From positions 5,580,001 through 5,644,000 of the forward strand of contig OV277871.1 of NCBI GenBank assembly GCA_922989275.2: a stretch of DNA of 64,000 bases, written 5' to 3'. The translations under genes were made by a program, and so were the position numbers. Below, in pieces: positions 41,401-53,400 of the stretch (position 1 is the stretch's first letter; each line of letters begins with the position of its first letter). This DNA comes from Gari tellinella (taxonomy: Eukaryota > Mollusca > Bivalvia > Cardiida > Psammobiidae). Under the pieces are notes generated by a model that saw only the letters and a list, made by a program, of their open reading frames with translations, had not been told where the DNA came from and made no database searches.

Positions 41401-44400
41401 AACACTGAAATGTTTGTGTCATCCACCCGTACTATGCTCTTGGCATGAGTGCACATGCCTTGTACCACTCGAATTCTTCATCTACTCCAACCTTTTTGGA
41501 TTGTCAACCATAGTTAATCCCTGGGATCTCTATTTGAGGCGTTCTCCAGGTCAACAAGTGCTATGTACAGTATTATATCTACATAATAATACGTCTCCTG
41601 CATCTGACGCAAGATGCATATACTCATAAAGTATCAGGTGTATCCCTTCAATTGCATTTCTTGATGTCAACTTGCTGTCTGATGGTACTGTCTGCCACTT
41701 TCTCAGTAACATCCATTGTTTGTTCCAAAAGCTGCATACCTCTGTAGTTGCCTCTAATCCGATTGTAACATTTTCCCTTATAACTATTAATGATAAAATT
41801 CTCTTCCCACCTCTCTTGAACATAATGTCATCTTTTGATGGCATTTACTCGATCTGATATGACCTGACTGCCCACAATTCCCGATTCTTTCAATAGTTTT
41901 GCCGCAATAGCAGAGAGTCATTCTTTCTTAACATATTTCGTTTTCTTAAAGCATTTTCATTATATCTGGGCTGTTTTATATTGATTGGCCTAGTACTGCT
42001 TCAGTTTTGGTCAGATGGTCAGGGTTCCCAGGAAACTCATACGACGTAGTGTTGTTTCCATGTGCTTTGTTTTGGCGTTATTATCTAAGGAAAGCTGCCC
42101 ACCACTAGTTATTATACTTCCTTCCTAGAACATTTTCTGATTCTCAGCAGCTTTTCAACCTTGAAGATGTTACGTATCACTACCTTAAGGGTCAGTGAGA
42201 ATCACACTGAACTTTGCATAGCGCAACTTCCTTGGCTTAGAACACATTTTTTCTAGCAACACTTCTCGCCTGCATGAACTCATTTCTTCTGTCCCCATAC
42301 CTGAATGCATTATGGTATCTTCTCTTTCTTTGTATTACAGTGTTACCTTCTTCATCACACCATCAAGTTCCTATCTTCGATATGCACTTAATGTTTTAAA
42401 CCATTAACACTATAAGCACTAGCTGCACTACTCAGACGATATTCTTTAAGCTGATGCATACATCAGCTGCCTGATAATCCACTTTGATTTAATAAAGGCA
42501 TCTTGAAATGTCCTGATTCTTCAGCTTCCAGGTTCGGACTTTAGGCTGAAACTTGCGGTGAGCATCATTACTATTTAGAAGCATATGCTTGATTGCACAT
42601 TCCTCTCATGTGATGACCTCTGTTGAAAAATCTTTTAAAACTTAACAGAAAGTCTGAGGCTAATTGCTGTGGACACTGTAGAGACATTCAGTATACAAAT
42701 GTTTCAAGCCTCATCGAATCTGATATAATTTTAAAAGGCGAAGAGTCCTATTTATCTGTAGATATAGCATGTGATGACTAGATAGTATACCAGTCTTATA
42801 TAAATAGTTCTGAAACCTACAATCATTATGTAGCCAGTAGTAGTTTTTAACTTAATTGTCCCTCGAACGTTCAGTTGATGAATATCACGATTCAGACTGA
42901 CGAATACTCATAAAACTATTTTAGCAAATGTCACGAAAAAGGGTAGTTCTTATTCTTTGTAAACACTTAAGATTAATCAGATATTCAGTTAGTATAAATA
43001 GTCTTATAATACAATTTGCAGGGCGGGTGACACACTTTTGAAAATGTCACAAAACATAATATAGAGCTTGAAAATTTGGCATTGAAAATGATAAAACTAA
43101 TATTTATGTTCTTCGTCTACACATTTTTTCAATATTTGAGGGCCTTTTTAACATGATGCAACCCGTTATTAGAACTAACTCTAGATTTAGCTAGTTTTAA
43201 TGTGTGTTTACATGTATGATTCTGCTGGAGGATATTTATATCAATTTATGTGCGTACAGAGAGTGGGTGGGTAACAGATACACTTTATTTAAAATGAAAC
43301 TATTGTTATATTGAGAAAAAATGGTAGAAAACTTACATTTCCTTTATACAATAAATGTGTATCAAATGTCTTATTAGAACAGTTATAAAAAAAAACTATG
43401 TTGTTTTATCATTAAATGCACATGGGCCAATTAAATAGAATTAATTGCATAAAAAGAGAGCAAGAATTCTGACCGGAGGTGTTGTAGAAGTACTGAACTA
43501 CAATGAATTTGGCTTCTTAGATTTTTCTAGAATGTTTGTGTTACATCACAACACAAAGAGCTTGCAGAAACACTTTTTATTTCTGTTGCAAATTGTTAGA
43601 GGTTAGGCCCTTTTTGCCAACATATTGATTGGACTATTACGGAAAAGGCATAAAAGTATTACCCTATAAGTTATAAACATCCTTTGTTTCGATAAACCTT
43701 ATTAAAATGCAGTTTGTTTGTTAGCTGTTAAACTCAAATCTTCTGTTGACTTTCAGGACCTGTGGCAAGTATACTCGTTGATAGATTTAGTTGTCGGGTA
43801 TCCATAGTTACAGGAGCTATTTTACTCATATTCTCTGGAGTGTCCAGTGCCTTTGTGAACAACCTGAACTGGCTGTGTGTGACGTTTGGACTAATTGGAG
43901 GTAACACTGAAGTAAAATTGTGTAGTACCCGCCGGTCTATTGTATGTACAAATAATGCATTTTTGTCGATTTCTATGACCCGTGTTAACTACATGTAACT
44001 GTTCAAAGCATTTGATTCACTTAAGTTTAAAACATGCACGTTACATTGTATGAGATACTGGGTACAATCTAGAAGGAAAGTAACATACATGTATAATGAA
44101 GCTTAATTTTCGCTATAAGTTAATTGCGGTTTTAACAAAATTGATCAACTCAACCATCTACATGCATGCAATGTCTGCAAACAGCTCGACTACTACAATT
44201 TTCTAAATTGATTTTCATGCATTTTCTTTCAGACAAATTTAATCAGGTGTAAACTATTTTGGATTTAGATGAGATGCCACGTTAGACTATTCGCCATGCC
44301 TATTACAGAAGAAGGCGGTTATAAACGTCTTGAAAGTTACAAAACAAAATGTAACGGGCTCTCCCGTCGGGGTTCTCTTGGTAATACGAGTTGCCTGAAA

Positions 44401-47400
44401 ATAGGCGAAGGGTGGCGTAAGTAAACTCTTAGGTTTAACTCAGAACAGAAACGTGGCTCTCGCCATGAAACCTTTATTAACAGTGCCCCGCGCATGCGTA
44501 AGCATGATGGGAAGAAGCCTAAGGTTAAAGGTTGGTTAGTGACAGTTAAAGTGAAAGAAGGAATGATATTAGGAGCTGCGCATGACTGATAAGGATGACA
44601 AATGATGATGAAAAATGAATTGTATGGGGTTTGATATGACAAACGAATGAAGCTGGATGAACTATGATTGACTGTGAACATAAAGGTTACTACATAAATC
44701 TACCCTGTAACATTCTCCCCCTCTTCGGGAAATGTCGTCCCGACATTTAAAGAAACTACACATCACTGGTAGGCAAAGAAAAAAAATCCAGCGGCAGTCA
44801 CTATTAAGTAAAAACTACCTTAATAAAAGAGTGTACCAATTACACATTAAGCAATAAAACCCGTGCAAAACACTCTCCCTGCTTCCCAATACCATTTCTG
44901 TATCTAATAACCCTAATACCCTACACTCAAACATGTCTTTCCCAGAAAAGTAAATACTCTGACAAAACTCCTACTTACAGATGATTTCTCAAACTGTAAG
45001 GTACCAAGTATATAGTAAGGCAAAACACCAAAATTGAAAAGTATCTTAATTTCCATAGAGAAAACTCCCTATGCACAAAACAAGTGCAAACAACTTCTCT
45101 AAGTAAACAGAGGTATACTTTTAAACCTAATCCAATCAAACATGACCAATCCTGTGGATGCTACGCGAAAAAACATCCACAACATTTTTCATGTGAAGCC
45201 CGCCATTAAGCGGATAATTACATGTGAGAATTACCTCAAATTCCCTGTGCTAAATGTCAAACCATCTGTTCTCCTGAGGCCACCAAGCATAGGCAGAAGG
45301 TAAAACATTATAGCTCAAAGACAGTAAATCATTAATCATCAGTAATCTGTGATATTTACACCAGTATGAGTATCTAAATCTCAACTCTGTATGGATTCTA
45401 TTTACAATCCCAATCTGAATTCATCCAACTGGGTTTCTTGATTTCTCGTCTCGATCTAAAGCGATCCGCCAAAGGACCCAAATCATGCCTAACAGGGGCT
45501 TGTGACTGAGGACTTGTAGGGGGTCGACTATGCGACAGAGGACTTGAAGGAGACTGACTATGTGACTGCGGACTTGCAGGCGACTGACTATGCGACTGCG
45601 GACTTGCAGGCGACTGACTATGCGACTGCGGACTTGCAGGAGACTGACTATGCGACTGCGGACTTGCAGGAGACTGACTACGTGACCGCGGACTCGCAGG
45701 AGACGCGCTATCCAACTGCGGACTAGCAGAAGACGCACTATCCAACTGCGGTCTCACACTATCCAACTGCGGACTTGCAGGAGGTTGTCGATGAGGCTCA
45801 TCTTTCGATGGCAAAGCCATGAACGGCAGGAGGTGATTCCAGTGAAGGGTCTTCATACCACCACGTCCATGTTCCCTTCGCACCCGATAAACCGGAATAT
45901 GGAGATGTGGTTGATCCACTACCAGAAAAACTTCCTTTTGCCACTTGTCAGCTAATTTGCACTTTCCACGAGTGCCCAAATTCCGTATCAGGACCCTGTC
46001 CCCAACTTCTAACCTAGCGTTCCGTACCCTGAGATCATACAACTTCTTGTGCCGCTGGGACTGCTTCCTTGCTTCCCTTGTTGCCACCTTGTACGCGAAA
46101 TCCAGGCGCTTCTTAAGATCGGAAACGTAGTTAGTGTGGTTCTTGTGGGTTACTACATCGGGTTCCAATCCCAAGAAAGCATCAATCGCCAAACGAGGGT
46201 GACGGCCAAACATTAAGTAGTGCGGTGAAAGTCCAGTGCTCTCGTGTCTGGTGGAGTTGTAAGCATGAACAAGTGCGGGCACATGAGCTCGCCAGTTCTG
46301 TTTCTGGACATCTTCCAAGGTGCCGAGCATGTTCATTAAAGTACGATTAAATCGTTCGGGCATCCCATTACCCTGAGGGTGGTATGGTGTGGTACGGGAC
46401 TGGTCAACCTGAGAAATCTCGCAGAGCTCCTTAATAACCGCGCTGACGAAGTTGCGTCCTTGGTCACTGTGTAACCGAGAAGGGAAACCGTAATGGCAAA
46501 CAAAGCGCTCAAACAGAACCTTGGCAGTGGTATGAGCTGACTGGCTCTTAGTAGGGATGGCCTGAGCAAATCTTGTGAAATGATCCGTGATCACAAGCAC
46601 GTTCTCAAATCCTCCTGAAGACATCTCCAATGAAAGAAAATCCATACAGACAAGCTGAAGTGGATATGTAGATTCAACAGGAACAAGATCTGCTGCAGTT
46701 CTCACCTTGGTTTTCCTACAGATACACCTAGGACATTCTCTGATCCTTCGTTCAACGAAATTATCCATCTGCGGCCAGTACACACGAGATCTGAAAAGTG
46801 AGAGAGTACGATCCCTGCCTTGATGTCCAGCCTCTTCATGCAGTCCTCTGAATGCAATATCCCTGAATGGTTCTGGAAGGACCAACTGAACTGTGGGATG
46901 ACCACGACAAGAACCTTTACGATACAGAACATCGTTTCTTAAAAATAGATTTCCCCATTCTCGCAGAAACGAACGAACAACCTCTGACTCCATAGCTGTC
47001 CGACGACTTATGAGCTTGTGACCTGCACGAACAATCTCAATAACCCTTGCGATATCTGAATCAGATCGCTGTTCCTTCGGCCAATCTATGTCACTGAGAA
47101 TAGAACCAAGATCTGGACCATCATCCACCATCACAGCATCATGATTCAATGAAAGACATTCAAAAGAAGGAGCCTGCTCTACTTTGACTAGATGATACTG
47201 CATGAGAGCTTTCAAAACATCTGGAAAGACAACAGTTTCCTCCGAAGGGTTTCCAGTATGAGCCTGTTTAACGCTATCAAGACGAGATAGAGTATCAGCA
47301 TCCACGTTCTGATTGCCAGCACGATACTTAATCGAAAAGTTGTACGTGGCAAGAGATGCTAACCAACGATGAGACACAGCATCGAGCTTTGCAGACGTCA

Positions 47401-50400
47401 ACACATAAGTGAGCGGGTTGTTGTCAGTGATTACCTGGAATTGATTCCCATACAAATAGCCATGGAACTTTTCAACTGCCCACTTTAGCGACAAAAACTC
47501 CAGCTTATGAGCAGGGTAATTCCTCTCATTAGTACGAAGGCCCCGGCTCGCATATGCGATGACTCTCTGCTTGCCATCCTGCACCTGATAGAGTACAGCA
47601 CCAAGACCTGTGCCACATGCATCTGTATGCAATACAAATGGTTTGCTATAATCAGCATAGGCCAATACAGGAGGAGAGCAGAGTTTTTCGATAAGAGTAT
47701 CAAACGCTCTTTGCTGAGGTTCATTCCATTGCCAAGACACGGCAGTCTTTTTGGACTTGGTTTTGGACGTAGGATGACCGACTAGGAGGTCATTAAGAGG
47801 TTTCGAGATATTGGCAAAGTTGGGCACGAAACGGCGGTAATAACCGGCAAACCCCAAGAAGCTGAGGAGTTCCTTAAGCGAAGAAGGTATGGGCCACTCT
47901 TTGAGTGCCCTAAGCTTCTCCGGATCGGTCCCTATACCGTGTTGCGAAACGACATGACCCAGATAACCAACCTCAGTGCAGAAGAATTCGCACTTGGAGC
48001 CCTTGAGCTTAAGCTTCCCGACTTCCAACCTCTGAAAGACCCTTTCAAGCCGCTGGAAATGCTCTTCGAGACTGTCACTAAAAATAATGACGTCGTCCAG
48101 GTATATCAAGCACTCTTTGAGATGGAGCTCGCCCATGCAACGCTCCATCAGGCGTTGAAACGTGGCTGGAGCGTTCGTGAGCCCAAAAGGCATTCTGTTA
48201 CACTCAAAGAATCCCAAAGGCCCGACAGAGAAGGCTGTCTTGGGCTTATCGGACTCTTTGATCGGGACTTGCCAATAACCGGAGCGCAGGTCCAACTTTG
48301 TAAAGTATTTCGCTCCCGCTATACAATCTATCGTCTCCTCGATCCTGGGAAGGGCGTAGGCATCTTTCACTGTCCTGTTGTTTAGCCGTCTATAGTCTAT
48401 GCAGAATCTGAGGGACTTGTCCTTCTTCCTGACAAGAACTATATTGGAGGAAAAGGGGCTCTTTGACTCTCTTATAGCTCCAGTCTTTATCATCTCTAGT
48501 AGATGTTCCCGCACTTCCTCAAACATGCCAGGAGGGATCCTTCGGTACGGTTCCTTAAAAGGAGTAGGATCTTCCAGCTCAAGTGTATGTTCAACGAGAT
48601 CAGTGCAGCCAAGATCTGTAAACCCGGAGGAGAATATGTGTTTCCATTTCGACAAAAAATGGCGCACCTTCTGGACTTCTGACTCTGTCAAAGTACTAGT
48701 GGGAATTGATATACCCAGATCCTCTAGGGACTTATCATAATTGACTTTGTTGGAAGTCTCTCCCTCAAAAGGATCAACATGGCGGAGCACATCGACATCA
48801 TGAAGGTTACACAATGGACCCTTGGGTCGGATAGTGACAGGTCTGGAAGAGAGATTACAAATCTTTACCGGAATCTTGGAAAAACTCCGATAAGGATTAA
48901 CCTTGACCAACCGGGGACAAATGTTAAGTTGGTGAGAATCATCCAAAGTTTCGGTAACTCCTAAGGTGATGTCTGCCTTTCTGACACTTCCAGTTATCGT
49001 TCTTGTTTCATTGGGTTTGACAACAATAGCTTTGTAACAAAAGGCTCTCACAGGAATGACATGAGATTCCGAGATGGTCGAGAAATTCTCTTTCCAAGCA
49101 GTAGGGATGGACGTATCTAAAGTAGAAGGCTTAAAGTGATGAATGACATTTGTGCCCAGGATAAGAGGGACATTCTTTGAGTACCTCGTATCCGGCTGTA
49201 TCAACATAGGAACTGATATGGACGGGGATTCAAGTGATGGAATGCTAATATCCAAAATAGCATAACCAAGATAAGTGACTGACTTATCACCAGCACCACG
49301 AATATCAAGTTGAAAATCTGAAAGGGCGTGTAACTTGGGCTTGGGATCCATGGCGTTATAGTATGACTCACTTAGAAAAGTCACCATGGAACCGGAATCA
49401 AGGAGGGCTTTGCATGTAACACCTTCAAGACTAACTTCAGCCTCTGTAGCGTTACCTACCAAAGGAACAAGATTTGGGCCACTTTGGCGGAACGCCTCGG
49501 GACCTTCTACTGACCCTTCGTAGAAGGTCGCCACCCGTTTAAATTCTTCTCTGAACCTTTCTGCTCTTTCTTATTATCTTGATACTTCTTCTGTCCTTCT
49601 TCAACTTTCTTGCTACTTTCTTTTACCGCTCTCATTTCCTTCTCCAAACTCTCAACTCGCCTTCCTAACTTTTTAAATTCACCAACCATCTCATCCATCT
49701 GCTTCAAAAGTCTACTCTCAACCATCGTCATACTGCTATTAACTTCTACCTCTCTATCTTTCTGTTCTACCACTGGCTCTTTCTTATCTGACTTCACTCC
49801 CTTCTCCAACCCTTTCATTTCTTGCTCCATTTTCCTCAATTCTTTTCTAAGCTGATTGAAATCCTCCATACTTTCGTATTTGTATCGGGACATATTTTTT
49901 AACATTTCATCTTGCAGACCTGACCACAGTCTGTTCCGGAGCATCTCATTCTTCGTTTCTGCATTCAAATTACCACAATGCCGAATGAGCTGCTCCAGAC
50001 GCAGACTGTAGTCAGCTACCGTCTCTTTTGGTCTCTGCACCGCAGAGTAAAACTGTTCTTTTGTTTTCTCTGCTGAACTAACGTTCCCGAATATACCCTC
50101 TAACACCATAAGAATCTCTGGGAGAGTGGCATTCTCTCCCAGATGCAAGAGCACAGTACGTGCTTTACCCTTCAAACCACGCCTTATCGCCTCCAATAGT
50201 GACTGTTCCCCATATTGCCTTCCTCGACTTAAACAATTTATCTCATGCTTAAACAAGTCAAAATCGTCACCAGGGGTTCCTGAAAACTCTGGCAATTTTG
50301 GGACCTTACTAACAGGAGGTCTATTTGGAGGGGGGACTGTAGCATAAGAAGGGGCTCCCTGTTGAGTAGGAACTGGCGTTGAGTGATGCGGACTAAACAG

Positions 50401-53400
50401 TGTATACCCACCTGAGGCACCAGGAAATAATGGTGTACCAGGAGCAGGATTAAAAGTCTGTGAACCAGGGGCAACCTGGAATGTATTTGCATTAGTCGGT
50501 GAGACAACATATTGGCCAGACCTACGCAGTAATTCAGCATAATATGCCAAAGGTGCAGACATTGAGGTATTCATTTTTTTTTTATTTTTTTTTTTTTAAA
50601 GAACTGTCAGGTTTAATAGCAAATATGGATGTTATGACCTAAATTACCTGTTTCCGCAACCCAGTGTCTTCTTCAAAATATCCAAAATATCGCGTTCACA
50701 GAGAAGCCTGTGTCATTTGCTTAATTGCACAAGGTGCAATGAAGCAGACGAGACAATAGGCTAAACTCTTGCCAATAAAAAACCGTCTGTATTCTGATAT
50801 GTAATTTATCGGAACTACTTCACTACACGCACACCAAACTACAAAATCAACACTCGCCAAATTGCCGTCTAACAAGTTGTGACTAATTCCAGCAACTAAA
50901 TGTAAATACCTCAAATGAATGAGTTTAAATACAAAACTTTCAGTCAGATAGACAATAATTTCACCAAAATCTATTTACCAACAATTTCTTCATGAAGCTA
51001 ATAGCATGAAACATGAAATGAAAATGGTAATGATATGAATGAAAATTATGGTTTGTTAGTAAGTGTTAATTGTGCTCACCAAACAGCATATGCGTGAATG
51101 TGAAAAATGACAGCTTGTCAGGAAAGAAACATATTCTGCTTCCACTCAGTGAACTTGGCCTGTTAAAGAAATGAAAATCGGAATTAATATCTGAAATACT
51201 GAGGTCTAACTGTAGCATCAAACAACAAATTAACACTTAAGTGATGAAAACAAAGCTAATTCTAAAGTCTCTATTCACTAACACTATAAAACTATTAATG
51301 TCACTGTCATGTATATTGTAATAGCTTTAAAGCTCTAATAATGTCACTGTCATACATCTTGAAATAGCTTATCTACTTTTCAAACACTACACTGTCACTG
51401 TTGTCCTTAACTGTTGCATAAACTTGCCACACGACTCCAATCTCAAACACATTAGTTGGTTATATAACACAGCGTGCCTGATGGTTATAACTACCGTTTA
51501 CTGATTAAATCACTTGCAAATAACAATAATCCGCCAATATGTACGTTGCGAACTATGCTTTGGGTGGATTCGGGTCTTCCGTAAAGTGGATTTGGGTCTT
51601 GTAGAATCCTCGGCAGTAATTAACCAAAGTCCGTACTGCAACTAATTACGCAGATGGTAAATCGTTTACTGACCAATAAACATATCAGTTACCGTCAAAA
51701 GTAGGGAGGTAAACTGTCCAAGTTGCTCATTACAGCCAGAAATGTTGTTTCCGACAGCAAACCATGCACACCGGATGTAAACAAAGTCCACGTGGGACAC
51801 TTCGGCTTTCACCGTTGTAATGGCTACCCTCTCGCCCTGAGAAACTTCGAACCAAGTCACACTGGCCACCAAATGTAACGGGCTCTCCCGTCGGGGTTCT
51901 CTTGGTAATACGAGTTGCCTGAAAATAGGCGAAGGGTGGCGTAAGTAAACTCTTAGGTTTAACTCAGAACAGAAACGTGGCTCTCGCCATGAAACCTTTA
52001 TTAACAGTGCCCCGCGCATGCGTAAGCATGATGGGAAGAAGCCTAAGGTTAAAGGTTGGTTAGTGACAGTTAAAGTGAAAGAAGGAATGATATTAGGAGC
52101 TGCGCATGACTGATAAGGATGACAAATGATGATGAAAAATGAATTGTATGGGGTTTGATATGACAAACGAATGAAGCTGGATGAACTATGATTGACTGTG
52201 AACATAAAGGTTACTACATAAATCTACCCTGTAACAAATATTTATTTTGGTAGTTACTGTATGTGTATTTAACCACATCTGCCACTCGTAGGGTTTCTAC
52301 ATTGACACATTGCTTCACATTGATTGATATTGTGTTTTTTCGTGAAAGGATATGTTATCGTAATGATCTGAAGTATTGGGACAGCCATACCGAAGCATAC
52401 ATTGTACATCCTGATAAGACTGTCCCTGTTTGAGAAGTTTTATCAGGATCTACACCTTTTGGCATTCAATTTCCACTTTTTTGGCAATTATTTTTACATA
52501 AAACTAATACAAAGCAATCCGTTTAAATTGTATAATTAAAATAGTGACATTGTCCCAAGTTTAGAAACTTTACTGTATCTTTCGGTTTTGTAATATTATT
52601 GTGCGATACTAAGCAGGTAAATTGATGGATCAGAATAGTTCGTCATTGGCACACTACGCGTCGAAAGGTTTGCTACAGTGTTGTTTTATAGCTTGACTAA
52701 TGTTTATCTTTTTATAATTTAAGGTATCGGAAATTCATTTGTTGGCTTTCCATTCAGTCTAGTGCTTGGATACTACTTCGACAAGAATCGTAACTTTGTA
52801 ATTGCACTGTCTACCGCCGTGGTTGGCGTCGGCATGTTCATTTCATCCCCTATTGCTCTTTTCCTGATTGAACATCTATCCCTTGACGAGGCATTTTTAG
52901 TCATCGCCGCTCTAAACAGTCATTTGTGCATTGTTGGAATCATCTGCAAACCTTCCTCACGTGAACTCGACATACACAACAAAGTTCAAAACAACGAGCT
53001 CAATAAATACCAAAATAGTTCGGGAAGCAAAACGCAATCGAAAACCATTTCCCTACTTCTGCAAAAAATTTGGAGAGCAACAACATTCAGCATATTGACG
53101 AATTATCCATTCCTCGTGTTTGTTATCAGTACCTGTACTTGGAACGCCGCACTTTCAATTTGTTTAGTACATTTTCCTAACTACGCATCGAATCTCGGTG
53201 CCACTGATGTTCAAATAGCACTATTGATGACATGTCTCAGTATAAGTAACGCATGTGGACGATTCTTAGCTGCATTACTAGTTGCCAAATCTAATATAGA
53301 CTTATTAGCTCTTCATGTATTATTCTTAGCGATCCTTGGAATTGCATCTGTAACCTATCCACTTTATAGTGAATTTGAAATTTCTAAATATGTATTTGCT

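Larger units (their letters stand above)
44350..52236 (-). mobile_element. Complete Ty3/Gypsy LTR retrotransposon, 7,887 bp
   Basis: Element order on the minus strand: 5' LTR (52236-51874), primer site, 1.3-kb leader, gag (50574-49507), pol (49534-45398, -1 frame), 685-bp 3' region, polypurine tract, 3' LTR (44712-44350). Both LTRs are 363 bp with TG...CA ends (TGTTACAGGG and CCCGTTACA) and I see no difference between them. Both reading frames are open, so this insertion in gene B intron 2 is young and possibly active. Domain order protease, RT, RNase H, integrase is Gypsy type. No envelope-like frame exists after pol. Confidence 0.93.

Noticed and set aside
44727..45397. Envelope gene after pol (errantivirus possibility)
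   Set aside because: Only about 670 bp and no open frame with signal peptide or membrane segment.
45544..45726. Plus-strand 60-codon frame with repeated TDYATADLQ
   Set aside because: Antisense shadow of the 30-bp repeat in pol.
47939..48385. 148-codon plus-strand frame
   Set aside because: Antisense to the intact RT region of pol; codon pattern belongs to the other strand.
51666..52205. 179-codon minus-strand frame through the 5' LTR
   Set aside because: It runs through the LTR and primer site, has no protein signature, and its first part repeats in the other LTR; chance frame.
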